A DNA stretch of 6,731 nucleotides. Origin: Gammaproteobacteria bacterium. GTDB taxonomy: Bacteria > Pseudomonadota > Gammaproteobacteria > SZUA-229. The notes beneath the pieces were generated by a model. That model was not told the origin of the DNA and did not search any database. It saw only the letters and a program-made list of their open reading frames with translations. The stretch is from NCBI GenBank assembly GCA_026998145.1, contig JALTRC010000646.1:1-6731 (forward strand), in the 5' to 3' direction. Position 1 is the stretch's first letter, and the number at the start of each line of letters is the position of its first letter. The translations under genes and the position numbers were made by a program. Of the stretch, positions 1 through 5,699 are shown one piece after another.

Positions 1-1
1 C

Positions 2-271
2 GCCAAGGAAGTGTTTGACGCCATGTGGAAAGGGGAAGGCAGTGCCGATGAGATCATCGAACAAAAAGGCCTGAAACAGATCACCGATGACAGCGCCATT
101 GAAAAGATTATTGACGAGGTCATTGCCAACAGCCCGAACCAGCTGGAACAATATCGCAGCGGCAAGGAAAAACTGTTTGGGTATTTTGTTGGCCAGGTGA
201 TGAAAGCCTCCAAAGGCAAAGCCAATCCTGCTACGGTTAATGAAATACTGAAAAAGAAATTAAATACTTAA
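2..271 (+). CDS. gatB: Aspartyl/glutamyl-tRNA(Asn/Gln) amidotransferase subunit B, C-terminal end (partial)
   Basis: GatB is the tRNA-binding and kinase subunit of cytoplasmic GatCAB, which converts mischarged Glu-tRNA(Gln) and/or Asp-tRNA(Asn) to the amidated forms. Only the last 89 residues are here. The reading frame is already open at base 2 and ends at TAA 269-271, so the true start lies upstream of the window. The visible part is the helical YqeY-like tail domain: [13 protein letters not shown], then [17 protein letters not shown], and the hallmark end [20 protein letters not shown] followed by a lysine-rich finish. The ATG at 23 and the GTG at 11 are internal codons, not starts. The presence of gatB suggests that this organism uses the indirect amidation route for at least one of Gln-tRNA or Asn-tRNA. 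gatC and gatA would be expected just upstream, but that is not visible. The repeat pair at 276-382 begins 4 nt after the stop. Confidence 0.95.
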   Translation, partial: AKEVFDAMWKGEGSADEIIEQKGLKQITDDSAIEKIIDEVIANSPNQLEQYRSGKEKLFGYFVGQVMKASKGKANPATVNEILKKKLNT

Positions 272-275
272 AACC

Positions 276-382
276 TTGACGCAAAGACGCGAAGAACGCG
301 AAGTGACAGCAAGCAACTTACAATATCCTGGCTTGCACCTACAAAGCCTTTTCTCTTTGCGCTCTTTGCGGCTTCGCGTCAA
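276..382. repeat. Inverted pair of 28-nt octamer-based repeats filling the gatB-hslO spacer
   Basis: The left arm at 276-303 begins TTGACGCAAAGACGCGAAG. The right arm at 355-382 ends GGCTTCGCGTCAA and is its reverse complement at 23 of 28 positions. Each arm is a short tandem of ACGCAAAG/ACGCGAAG-type octamers, seen as CTTTGCG-like units on the right. The 51-nt region between the arms contains a second perfect stem, GCAAGC 309-314 with GCTTGC 331-336. The same repeat recurs at 1288-1315 and 1566-1592. From memory, repeats of this CTTTGCGTCTTTGCG style are scattered in the intergenic DNA of many bacteria. No transposase is present. The transcript could fold into a long hairpin after gatB and 23 nt before the hslO start, but no U-run follows, so a terminator role is unproven. 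Confidence 0.85.
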
Positions 383-405
383 CGCCTTTAAATACACAAC
401 AGCCC

Positions 406-1278
406 ATGCCCAATAAAGATCAACTATTCAGATTCATTATCGAAAACACCCAGGTGCGCGGCGAGATGGTACACCTGGATGCCACCTGGCAGGCCATCCT
501 GGAACGCAGTGACTATCCGGCCAATGTGCGCAAGGTTTTTGGTGAAGCCCTGGCCGCCTGCGCCCTGTTATCGGCCACCATTAAATTTGATGGTGAACTG
601 ATTTTACAGATTCGTGGAGACGGCCCCCTGCACCTGCTGGTGGTGCAGGCATCTTCCACCGGCAATCTGCGCGGTGTGGCTCGCTGGAAAGATGAAGTCC
701 CCGCCGATAACCTGCAGGCTATTTTTGGTAACGGCCAGATGGTAATGACCATCGAGCCGGAAAAAGGTGAAGCCTATCAGGGGATTATCAGCCTGCAGGG
801 TGACAGCATCAAAGCCTCTATTGAAAATTATTTTCTGCAATCGGAACAGCTGGCCACGCAACTGTGGCTGGCATCCGATGACACCAGCTGTGCCGGTTTT
901 TTATTGCAGGAACTGCCCAGTCAAAAAACCGAAGAAGATGAAGAAAACTGGAATCGCGCCACCCAGCTGGCTGCCACCCTCACAGACGAAGAGCTGTTGC
1001 AGCTGCCCGTAGAAAACCTGTTACACCGTTTGTTTCATGAAGACGATGTACGCCTGTTTGAACCCTCCCCTCTATGCTTTCGCTGTCACTGCTCCCGGGA
1101 GCGCACTGCCAGTATGCTGATCAGCCTGGGGCAGGATGAAATTAACAGCATTATTGAGGAACAGGGCAGTATTGAAGTGGACTGCCAATTCTGCAACGCC
1201 CATTACCGGTTTGATAAGGTGGATGCCATTGCACTGTTTAATCCGGCATCGGCGGATGGTAATCAGACGCAGCATTAA
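406..1278 (+). CDS. hslO: Hsp33 redox-regulated molecular chaperone
   Basis: This is a cytoplasmic holdase chaperone. In the reduced state it is folded with a bound zinc and inactive; oxidation releases the zinc, partly unfolds the C-terminal region and exposes binding sites for unfolding proteins. The 290 residues match the usual length of about 290. The N-terminal substrate-binding domain runs from about residue 5 to 180 (DQLFRFIIENTQVRGE, DATWQAILER, QIRGDGPLHLLVV, IEPEKGEAYQGII). An acidic linker at about 173-182 is followed by the redox switch: C227-H-C229, 30 intervening residues, then C260-Q-F-C263. This is the family CxC...CxxC pattern with the same spacing as I recall for E. coli Hsp33. 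An extra cysteine, C224, lies just before the switch. The ATG at 406 gives the normal N-terminus, although no clear Shine-Dalgarno sequence precedes it. Repeat-filled spacers on both sides suggest a monocistronic gene. Confidence 0.97.
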   Translation: MPNKDQLFRFIIENTQVRGEMVHLDATWQAILERSDYPANVRKVFGEALAACALLSATIKFDGELILQIRGDGPLHLLVVQASSTGNLRGVARWKDEVPADNLQAIFGNGQMVMTIEPEKGEAYQGIISLQGDSIKASIENYFLQSEQLATQLWLASDDTSCAGFLLQELPSQKTEEDEENWNRATQLAATLTDEELLQLPVENLLHRLFHEDDVRLFEPSPLCFRCHCSRERTASMLISLGQDEINSIIEEQGSIEVDCQFCNAHYRFDKVDAIALFNPASADGNQTQH

Positions 1279-1285
1279 AATGAAG

Positions 1286-1320
1286 CTTTGACGCGAAGGC
1301 GCGGAGAACGCAAAGTTTTT
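1286..1320 (+). terminator. Possible Rho-independent terminator of hslO, built partly from the octamer repeat
   Basis: Starting 8 nt after the hslO stop, CTTTG at 1286-1290 can pair with CAAAG at 1311-1315. Inside this, CGCG 1292-1295 can pair with CGCG 1300-1303 around an AAGG loop. TTTTT at 1316-1320 follows directly. The position and the U-run fit an intrinsic terminator. The stem is imperfect, with a bulge of 1 nt on one side and 7 nt on the other, so this is a candidate only. It coincides with repeat copy 1288-1315. Confidence 0.35.
1288..1315 (+). repeat. Octamer-based repeat, copy 3
   Basis: This copy begins TTGACGCGAAGGCGCGGAGA and ends ACGCAAAG. It has the orientation of the copy at 276-303 and is inverted relative to those at 355-382 and 1566-1592. 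It begins 9 nt after the hslO stop codon and may contribute to transcription termination. Confidence 0.8.
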
Positions 1321-1386
1321 AAGCGGGGTCAGTAAGTTAATGGATAAGCATATAATACTAAATAATATTTCCGCTTATTTTATAAG

Positions 1387-1515
1387 CCTCCCCCTTTTCA
1401 AAGGGGGAATGAGGGGGATTTAAAAACTGTCAGCTTTGAACACTCTAAGAATACCGTGTTTTAACCTGAACGATTGCAAATCTCCCCCAACCCCTCTTTT
1501 CTAAAGAAGGGGGGA
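1387..1515. repeat. Inverted pair of C-run/G-run repeats (MITE-like)
   Basis: The left copy, about 1387-1423, reads CCTCCCCCTTTTCAAAGGGG and continues to GAGGGGGATTT. The right copy, about 1478-1515, starts AAATCTCCCCCAACCCCTC and ends GAAGGGGGGAC. The right copy is an imperfect reverse complement of the left. Each copy also has its own internal hairpin potential (CCCCCTTTT with AAAGGGGG on the left, CCCCTCTTTTC with GAAGGGGGG on the right). The 54 nt between them show no coding potential. The AAATCCCCC...GGGGGA pattern resembles a short interspersed repeat I recall from many proteobacterial and cyanobacterial genomes; no named family can be assigned from sequence alone. Confidence 0.75.
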
Positions 1516-1565
1516 CTAAGGCACCTCTGAATAATGCATGAACTCACATTTCACACTTAAAAACA

Positions 1566-1592
1566 CTCCGTGTCTCTGCGCCTCTGCGTCAA
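1566..1592 (-). repeat. Octamer-based repeat, copy 4 (inverted)
   Basis: On the + strand it reads CTCCGTGTCTCTGCGCCTCT followed by GCGTCAA. Its reverse complement matches copy 3 (1288-1315) at 17 of the first 20 positions and then diverges. Copies 3 and 4 therefore form an inverted pair of about 305 nt that encloses the C-run/G-run pair. Confidence 0.75.
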
Positions 1593-1654
1593 AAAAACCA
1601 AATCAAAAAATGCCGGCATCTCCAGCAAAATCACCATCAAGTTCCTTAAAACGG

Positions 1655-1683
1655 TAGACATCACACCCAAATCCATGCAAAAT
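1655..1683 (+). promoter_or_regulatory. Weak sigma-70 promoter candidate for the aroQ-accBC cluster
   Basis: TAGACA at 1655-1660 matches the -35 consensus at 5 of 6 positions. CAAAAT at 1678-1683 matches the -10 consensus at 4 of 6, with a 17-nt spacer. It would start transcription about 30 nt upstream of the aroQ ATG, in the unique sequence after the repeats. CATAAT at 1689-1694 is an alternative -10, but no -35 lies at the right distance from it. Confidence 0.3.
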
Positions 1684-1722
1684 CGCCCATAATTCATATA
1701 TCCCTGTAAAAACAAGTGTCTC

Positions 1723-2166
1723 ATGGCAAAAATCCTTCTTTTGAATGGCCCTAATCTGAACCTGCTCGGTTCCCGCGAACCCCAGCATTATGGTCATCAG
1801 AGCCTTGCGAATATTGTTGAAAATACATCGGCACTAGCCAGTGAACTGGGACATCAGCTGGATCATTTACAGAGCAATAAAGAACATGAGCTGGTAGAAC
1901 GCATTCATCTGGCTCAAAATGATGAAACCGCATTTATTATTATTAACCCGGCCGCTTTTACCCATAGCAGTGTCGCCATTCGTGATGCCTTGAGCGGCGT
2001 AAAAATCCCTTTTATTGAACTGCACCTGTCAAATGTGCATGCCCGCGAAGCATTTCGCAAACATTCCTATTTTTCTGATATCGCTGTCGGCGTGATTTCC
2101 GGACTCGGCCCCATGGGTTACGAGCTGGCACTGCGCGCAGCAGATCAACAACTTAATAAGGCCTGA
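1723..2166 (+). CDS. aroQ: 3-dehydroquinate dehydratase, type II
   Basis: This enzyme catalyses dehydration of 3-dehydroquinate to 3-dehydroshikimate, the third step of the shikimate pathway, in the cytoplasm; family members usually form dodecamers. The 147 residues are the normal length. The N-terminal [17 protein letters not shown] (residues 8-24) carries N11, lid-loop R18 and the catalytic Y23. The substrate-binding motif [17 protein letters not shown] holds N75 and H81, and [14 protein letters not shown] holds H101. The remaining signature, [17 protein letters not shown], closes the protein. All expected catalytic residues are present. The ATG at 1723 begins directly with the first beta strand ([11 protein letters not shown]), but the Shine-Dalgarno sequence is weak. 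It is the first gene of the packed cluster, ending 5 nt before accB, an arrangement familiar from other gammaproteobacteria. Confidence 0.97.
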   Translation: MAKILLLNGPNLNLLGSREPQHYGHQSLANIVENTSALASELGHQLDHLQSNKEHELVERIHLAQNDETAFIIINPAAFTHSSVAIRDALSGVKIPFIELHLSNVHAREAFRKHSYFSDIAVGVISGLGPMGYELALRAADQQLNKA

Positions 2167-2171
2167 TCCTC

Positions 2172-2630
2172 ATGGATATACGCAAAATTAAAAAACTTAT
2201 TGAGCTGCTGGATGAGTCCGGCGTGGCTGAAATTGAAATTAAAGAAGGCGAAGATTCAGTGCGCATCTCTCGCCAGTCTGCTGCTGTAGCGGCGGCTCCG
2301 GCACCGGTTTATGCTCCAGCACCTGCTGCCGCTCCAGCGGCTGTCAACCCTGCACCTGCTGCCGCTGAAGCGCCAGCTGCTGATGATGAAATCGCTGGCC
2401 ATAAAGTCACCTCACCTATGGTGGGCACTTTTTACCGCGCCTCATCACCGGGTGCCGCCCCTTTTACCGACGTGGGCAAGCAGGTTAATGAAGGTGATAC
2501 CCTGTGTATTATCGAAGCCATGAAAATGCTTAACCAGATTGAAGCGGACAAGTCCGGCACAGTCAAAGCAATTCTTGTTGAAGATGGCCAGCCAGTTGAA
2601 TTTGGTCAGCCCATATTTGTAATTGAATAA
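2172..2630 (+). CDS. accB: Biotin carboxyl carrier protein of acetyl-CoA carboxylase
   Basis: AccB carries the covalently bound biotin that shuttles CO2 from biotin carboxylase (AccC) to the carboxyltransferase (AccA/AccD), making malonyl-CoA for fatty-acid synthesis. The 152 residues include an N-terminal helical domain (1-35), a flexible Ala/Pro linker (about 36-72) and a C-terminal biotinyl domain (about 74-152). The biotinylation motif EAMKM places the modified lysine at K118. The [11 protein letters not shown] stretch (about 92-102) corresponds to the 'thumb' typical of bacterial AccB. A short Shine-Dalgarno-like TAAGG at 2157-2161, inside the end of aroQ, sits 10 nt before the ATG. accC follows after 2 nt. 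AccB levels are autoregulated in E. coli; nothing in this sequence shows whether that holds here. Confidence 0.97.
   Translation: MDIRKIKKLIELLDESGVAEIEIKEGEDSVRISRQSAAVAAAPAPVYAPAPAAAPAAVNPAPAAAEAPAADDEIAGHKVTSPMVGTFYRASSPGAAPFTDVGKQVNEGDTLCIIEAMKMLNQIEADKSGTVKAILVEDGQPVEFGQPIFVIE
2319..2366 (+). repeat. In-frame 15-nt direct repeat in the accB linker
   Basis: GCACCTGCTGCCGCT occurs at 2319-2333 and again, identically, at 2352-2366, 33 nt (11 codons) apart and in frame. It encodes APAAA at residues 50-54 and 61-65 of the flexible linker. This suggests linker growth by slippage or local duplication, which is tolerated because the linker needs only to be flexible. Confidence 0.8.
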
Positions 2631-2632
2631 CC

Positions 2633-3979
2633 ATGCCGATTCTAGATAAAGTTCTCATCGCCAATCGTGGCGAAATTGCCCTGCGTATTTTACGTGCCTG
2701 CCGTGAGCTTGGCGTAAAAACCGTAGCCGTACATTCTGAAGCCGACCGTGATCTCAAACACGTTCGCCTGGCCGACGAAACCGTGTGTATTGGCCCGGCC
2801 CCTTCTGATAAAAGTTACTTAAATATCCCGGCGCTGATTAGTGCAGCGGAAGTCACCGATGCCACGGCGATTCATCCGGGCTATGGCTTTCTATCTGAAA
2901 ATGCAGATTTTGCCGAACGGGTAGAAGACAGCGGTTTTATTTTTATTGGCCCCAAAGCAGAATCCATTCGCGTAATGGGTGACAAGGTTGCCGCCATTGA
3001 AGCCATGCAAAAAGCCGGCGTGCCCTGCGTACCCGGTTCCGATGGTGAACTGGGCGATAATAACGAAACCAATCTGGCGCTTGCTCAAAAAATCGGTTAT
3101 CCGATTATTATCAAGGCAGCCGGTGGCGGCGGTGGACGGGGTATGCGCGTGGTGCACACCGAAGCCCATCTACTGAACTCCATCGCCTTAACCAAATCGG
3201 AAGCCGGCCAGTTCTTCGGCAATAGCGCCGTGTATATGGAAAAGTATCTGGAAACACCCCGCCATGTGGAAATTCAGATTCTCTCCGATGGTCAGGGCCA
3301 TGCAGTACATTTAGGGGAACGGGATTGCTCCATGCAGCGCCGCAACCAGAAGGTGGTGGAAGAAGCCCCGGCTCCCGGCATCAGCGAAGAAATGCGTAAC
3401 GAGATTGGCAGCCGCTGTGTAGAAGCCTGTATCCAGATGAATTACCGTGGTGCCGGCACCTTTGAATTTTTATATGAAAACGGCGAATTCTATTTCATTG
3501 AAATGAATACCCGTGTACAGGTTGAGCACCCGGTAACCGAAATGATTACCGGCGTGGATATCGTCAAGGAACAACTATACATAGCCGCTGGCCAGCCGCT
3601 ACGCATCAAGCAGGAAGACGTCGTAATTCGCGGTCATGCTGTTGAATGCCGGATCAATGCAGAAGATTCCAAAACCTTTATGCCATCACCGGGAAAAATC
3701 ATCAGCTACCACGCTCCCGGCGGCCCCGGCATTCGGGTGGAGTCTCATATTTACGCGGGCTACACAGTGCCGCCCCATTATGATTCCATGATCGGCAAAA
3801 TCATTGCCCATGGTGACGATCGCGCCACCGCCATTGCCCGTATGCAGGGCGCATTATCCGAGCTGTTTATTGAAGGCATTAAAAACAATGCGGATCTGCA
3901 AAAGTCCATTATGGATGACGCGGCCTTTCAGGCAGGCGGTGCAGACATTCACTACCTTGAGAAAAAACTGGGCTTATAA
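2633..3979 (+). CDS. accC: Biotin carboxylase subunit of acetyl-CoA carboxylase
   Basis: AccC uses ATP and bicarbonate to carboxylate the biotin on AccB, the first half-reaction of acetyl-CoA carboxylase. The 448 residues match the E. coli length (449). The N-terminal preATP-grasp domain opens with [14 protein letters not shown]. The ATP-grasp domain shows the glycine-rich lid [12 protein letters not shown] (161-172). Expected catalytic or ligand residues are K118, K161, K240 (RRNQK), E278 (TFEFL), E290 and R294 ([12 protein letters not shown]), and R340 (ECRINAED); each is two positions beyond the E. coli numbering I recall, so the alignment is gap-free through this region. The C-terminal biotin-carboxylase domain contains PSPGKI and HYDSMIGK. 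The start lies 2 nt after the accB stop with no strong Shine-Dalgarno, which implies translational coupling. The stop overlaps the prmA start by one base. Confidence 0.98.
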   Translation: MPILDKVLIANRGEIALRILRACRELGVKTVAVHSEADRDLKHVRLADETVCIGPAPSDKSYLNIPALISAAEVTDATAIHPGYGFLSENADFAERVEDSGFIFIGPKAESIRVMGDKVAAIEAMQKAGVPCVPGSDGELGDNNETNLALAQKIGYPIIIKAAGGGGGRGMRVVHTEAHLLNSIALTKSEAGQFFGNSAVYMEKYLETPRHVEIQILSDGQGHAVHLGERDCSMQRRNQKVVEEAPAPGISEEMRNEIGSRCVEACIQMNYRGAGTFEFLYENGEFYFIEMNTRVQVEHPVTEMITGVDIVKEQLYIAAGQPLRIKQEDVVIRGHAVECRINAEDSKTFMPSPGKIISYHAPGGPGIRVESHIYAGYTVPPHYDSMIGKIIAHGDDRATAIARMQGALSELFIEGIKNNADLQKSIMDDAAFQAGGADIHYLEKKLGL

Positions 3980-4872
3980 TGCCCTGGATTCAACTCACCC
4001 TTCACATTGATAAAAACCGGCACCAGCAAAGCGAAGACGCCATGCTGGAAGCCGGTGCCTTATCGGTAACCTATAAAGACGCGGAAGATAAACCGGTGCT
4101 GGAACCCCTGCCCGGTGAAACCCGTCTGTGGGAAAAATTAATCATCACCGGTTTATTTGAAGCCGACACCAATACCGAACAATTACAGGCTCACATCCGT
4201 CAACAGCTGGGGGATGATATTCCCCTGCGCGTGGAAGCGCTGGAAGATAAGGACTGGGTGCGTGCCTGGATGGATGACTACAAACCCATGCAGTTTGGCG
4301 AGCGTCTGTGGGTCTGCCCCAAACATCTGCCACCACCCGAGCCAGATGCCATTAATCTGATGCTGGATCCAGGGCTGGCTTTCGGTACCGGCACCCATCC
4401 CACCACCGCCCTTTGTTTACAATGGCTGGATGCTCATGAGCTGCAAAACAAAACCCTGCTGGATTTTGGCTGCGGCTCCGGTGTGCTGGCCATTGCCGCC
4501 CTGCTACTGGGGGCAGAACATTGTGATGCCACCGATATTGATCCCCAGGCATTACAGGCCAGCATGGATAATGCGATTGCAAATCAGGTAGAAGATAAAT
4601 TAAACGTGATGCTGCCAGAGGATATGGCAGCAAAACAAAAACAGTCACAATACGATATTGTACTGGCCAATATTCTGGCCGGTCCACTAACCGAGCTGGC
4701 ACCCCGGCTAGCCGCCTGTACCCGAAGCGGTGGTGACATTGTACTATCGGGTATTTTAGAATCTCAGGCGGACGATATTATGCAGGCTTACCGTCCATGG
4801 TTTGAACTGGAACCGCCTGCCCTGCAGGATGAATGGATACGCATCTGCGGACGAAAAAAGGAAAGCCCCTAA
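3979..4872 (+). CDS. prmA: Ribosomal protein L11 methyltransferase
   Basis: PrmA is a cytoplasmic SAM-dependent enzyme that methylates several amino groups of ribosomal protein L11, including the N-terminal amine and lysine side chains. The 297 residues fit the family (293 in E. coli). An N-terminal substrate-recognition domain (about 1-60, WIQLTLHIDKNRHQQSEDAM) and linker precede the Rossmann-fold methyltransferase domain. Family motifs are DWVRAWMDDYKPMQFGERLWV (92-112), DPGLAFGTGTHPTTALCL (130-147), SAM-binding LLDFGCGSGVLAIAA (160-174), acidic DATDIDPQA (183-191), and VLANILAGPLTELAP (228-242). The start codon shares one base with the accC stop (TAATG at 3977-3981), and its own stop overlaps the next gene in the same way. 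prmA next to accBC and the zinc-ribbon gene is a familiar gammaproteobacterial arrangement. Confidence 0.97.
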   Translation: MPWIQLTLHIDKNRHQQSEDAMLEAGALSVTYKDAEDKPVLEPLPGETRLWEKLIITGLFEADTNTEQLQAHIRQQLGDDIPLRVEALEDKDWVRAWMDDYKPMQFGERLWVCPKHLPPPEPDAINLMLDPGLAFGTGTHPTTALCLQWLDAHELQNKTLLDFGCGSGVLAIAALLLGAEHCDATDIDPQALQASMDNAIANQVEDKLNVMLPEDMAAKQKQSQYDIVLANILAGPLTELAPRLAACTRSGGDIVLSGILESQADDIMQAYRPWFELEPPALQDEWIRICGRKKESP

Positions 4873-4874
4873 TG
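4858..4874 (+). promoter_or_regulatory. Ribosome binding site and TAATG stop-start overlap fixing the zinc-ribbon gene start
   Basis: AAGGA at 4858-4862 lies 9 nt before ATG 4872-4874, which overlaps the prmA stop (TAA 4870-4872) by one base. The frame is open further upstream to about 4833, but the Shine-Dalgarno spacing, the overlap, and the zinc ribbon starting at residue 5 all favour 4872. The accC/prmA junction at 3977-3981 has the same TAATG form but without a comparable Shine-Dalgarno. Confidence 0.75.
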
Positions 4875-5600
4875 CAAACTGAATGCCCCCATTGCCATAC
4901 ACTGTTTCATATATCCGAAGCACAACTTGAGCAGGCCGATGGCCAGGTGCAATGCGGCCATTGTCTGGCGATTTTTTCTGCCGAAAATCCCTATAACAGC
5001 CAGCAACAAAATGCTTCGGATAAGGACAATGAAATACGAAACGAATCACCGGCATTTGATACAGATAATGTAATGGATGATGTCGTACCCGCCGAATTAC
5101 GAGCCGACAGTCACCATAAAACCTACAGCACCTTCAGCAGTATTTTATGGTCACTGGGTATTCTTGTGCTGATTATTATTGGCCTGGCACAGCTGGCCTG
5201 GTTTCAACGTAATGAACTGGTTAAATATCCGCAACTGCAAAGCGCAATGGAAATGGTTTGTCAGTATGCAAAATGTAAACCACCTGCGCCTAAAGACACC
5301 AGCCGCATAAAACTCACCAGCAAAAATGTTTACACCCACCCGAATGTAGACAAGGCCCTGATGATTAATGCCACCATTGTCAATCAGGCAGAATTTAATC
5401 AGGCATTCCCCTTACTGGAAGTTCGTTTTGAAAATATCCGCGGTGAAGTGATTGCCGCACGCCGCTTTAAACCCAGCGAATATTTAGGTATTCCGGAAAA
5501 CCAGATCACCAATATGCAACCGGGCGAACCCGTATCCTTTAATATTGAAATCATAGATCCTGGCAGCGATGTCGTCAGTTACGCCTTTGAATTTTTATAG
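4872..5600 (+). CDS. Membrane-anchored zinc-ribbon protein with DUF3426 domain
   Basis: Function unknown. The 242 residues open with a four-cysteine zinc ribbon of the MJ0042 type, C5-P-H-C8 and C28-G-H-C31, within the typical frame TECPHCHTLFHISEAQL and GQVQCGHCLAIF. An acidic, polar, probably disordered region (about 38-85) follows. A single transmembrane helix spans about 89-111 (ILWSLGILVLIIIGLAQLAW). The C-terminal DUF3426 domain (about 112-242) has the usual cysteine pair after the membrane segment (C130 and C135, CQYAKCKPP), a beta-rich core (LMINATIVNQAEFNQAFPLLEV) and PGEPVSFNIEI near the end. The ribbon would face the cytoplasm and the DUF3426 domain the periplasm, by inference. It ends the packed aroQ-to-DUF3426 cluster and probably depends on upstream transcription. 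Its constant association with prmA hints at a link to translation or envelope homeostasis, but this is not shown. Confidence 0.9.
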   Translation: MQTECPHCHTLFHISEAQLEQADGQVQCGHCLAIFSAENPYNSQQQNASDKDNEIRNESPAFDTDNVMDDVVPAELRADSHHKTYSTFSSILWSLGILVLIIIGLAQLAWFQRNELVKYPQLQSAMEMVCQYAKCKPPAPKDTSRIKLTSKNVYTHPNVDKALMINATIVNQAEFNQAFPLLEVRFENIRGEVIAARRFKPSEYLGIPENQITNMQPGEPVSFNIEIIDPGSDVVSYAFEFL

Positions 5601-5602
5601 GC

Positions 5603-5695
5603 TTAAGGCAGCTTAAATTTAGCCTGTATTTCAGCCCACTTGCCAGGCAGCACAATATCAGGCACTCTTGTGACATCTGAATCAATATCAGAATA
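5603..5695 (-). pseudogene. Possible C-terminal remnant of a convergent gene (30 codons plus stop)
   Basis: Read on the minus strand, this spacer is open for 30 codons and ends at a stop (plus-strand 5603-5605), 3 nt beyond the DUF3426 stop. The translation ends LPGKWAEIQAKFKLP and has a protein-like composition, with an acidic start (YSDIDSD). A stop codon (plus-strand 5696-5698) closes the frame upstream, next to the kinase start, and no start codon is apparent. It could be the tail of a gene whose 5' part was lost when the kinase gene arrived, or simply a chance open frame. No family is recognised. Confidence 0.2.
5653..5691 (+). repeat. Perfect 9-nt direct repeat 30 nt apart upstream of the histidine kinase
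   Basis: CAATATCAG occurs at 5653-5661 and 5683-5691, exactly 30 nt apart or about three helical turns. The second copy ends 8 nt before the kinase ATG. This could be a pair of operator half-sites placed on one face of the DNA. It could also be chance: read on the minus strand, both copies cover in-frame Asp-Ile codons of the possible remnant at 5603-5695. Confidence 0.45.
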
Positions 5696-5699
5696 TTAA

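Larger units (their letters stand above)
1279..1722. other. 444-nt hslO-aroQ spacer without a credible gene
   Basis: No coding region is supported here. The minus-strand frame at 1603-1797 runs into aroQ and has no recognisable family features. The spacer contains, in order: the possible hslO terminator; octamer repeat copy 3 (1288-1315); a small inverted repeat TAAGCGG 1320-1326 with CCGCTTA 1371-1377; a perfect TATAAT at 1351-1356 with no convincing -35 box; the paired C-run/G-run repeats (1387-1515); octamer repeat copy 4 (1566-1592); and about 130 nt of unique sequence before aroQ, which should hold the promoter of the aroQ-acc cluster. The density of inverted repeats suggests successive insertions of short non-autonomous elements. 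Confidence 0.7.

Noticed and set aside
276..382. CRISPR array made of the octamer repeats
   Set aside because: The copies are inverted pairs, imperfect and only two per spacer, without regular unique spacers or cas genes.
604..861. Minus-strand open frame within hslO
   Set aside because: It overlaps the conserved Hsp33 core, shows no family signature, and has no ribosome binding site of its own that I can support.
1351..1356. Perfect TATAAT as a promoter for aroQ
   Set aside because: The sequence 16-18 nt upstream (around GTCAGT) does not resemble a -35 box, there is no TGn extension, and it lies in AT-rich repeat-flanked DNA more than 360 nt from aroQ.
1517..1535. AAGGCACCTCTGAATAA as an insertion-sequence end
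   Set aside because: It looked vaguely like a transposon terminus, but no inverted partner or transposase is present in the window.
1772..1905. Unusual residues in the AroQ lid or [13 protein letters not shown] segment
   Set aside because: The histidine after the glutamate in this segment is, as I recall, common in gammaproteobacterial AroQ, and all catalytic residues are intact.
4352..4702. 116-codon minus-strand open frame within prmA
   Set aside because: It lies wholly opposite the well-supported prmA, has no recognisable domain, and is explained as a shadow of a GC-biased coding frame.
5599..5625. Hairpin AGGCTTAA/TTTAGCCT as a terminator after the DUF3426 gene
   Set aside because: Seven of eight positions can pair, but the stem is AT-rich, overlaps the stop codon, and is followed by GTATTTC rather than a U-run. 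It is too weak to call.
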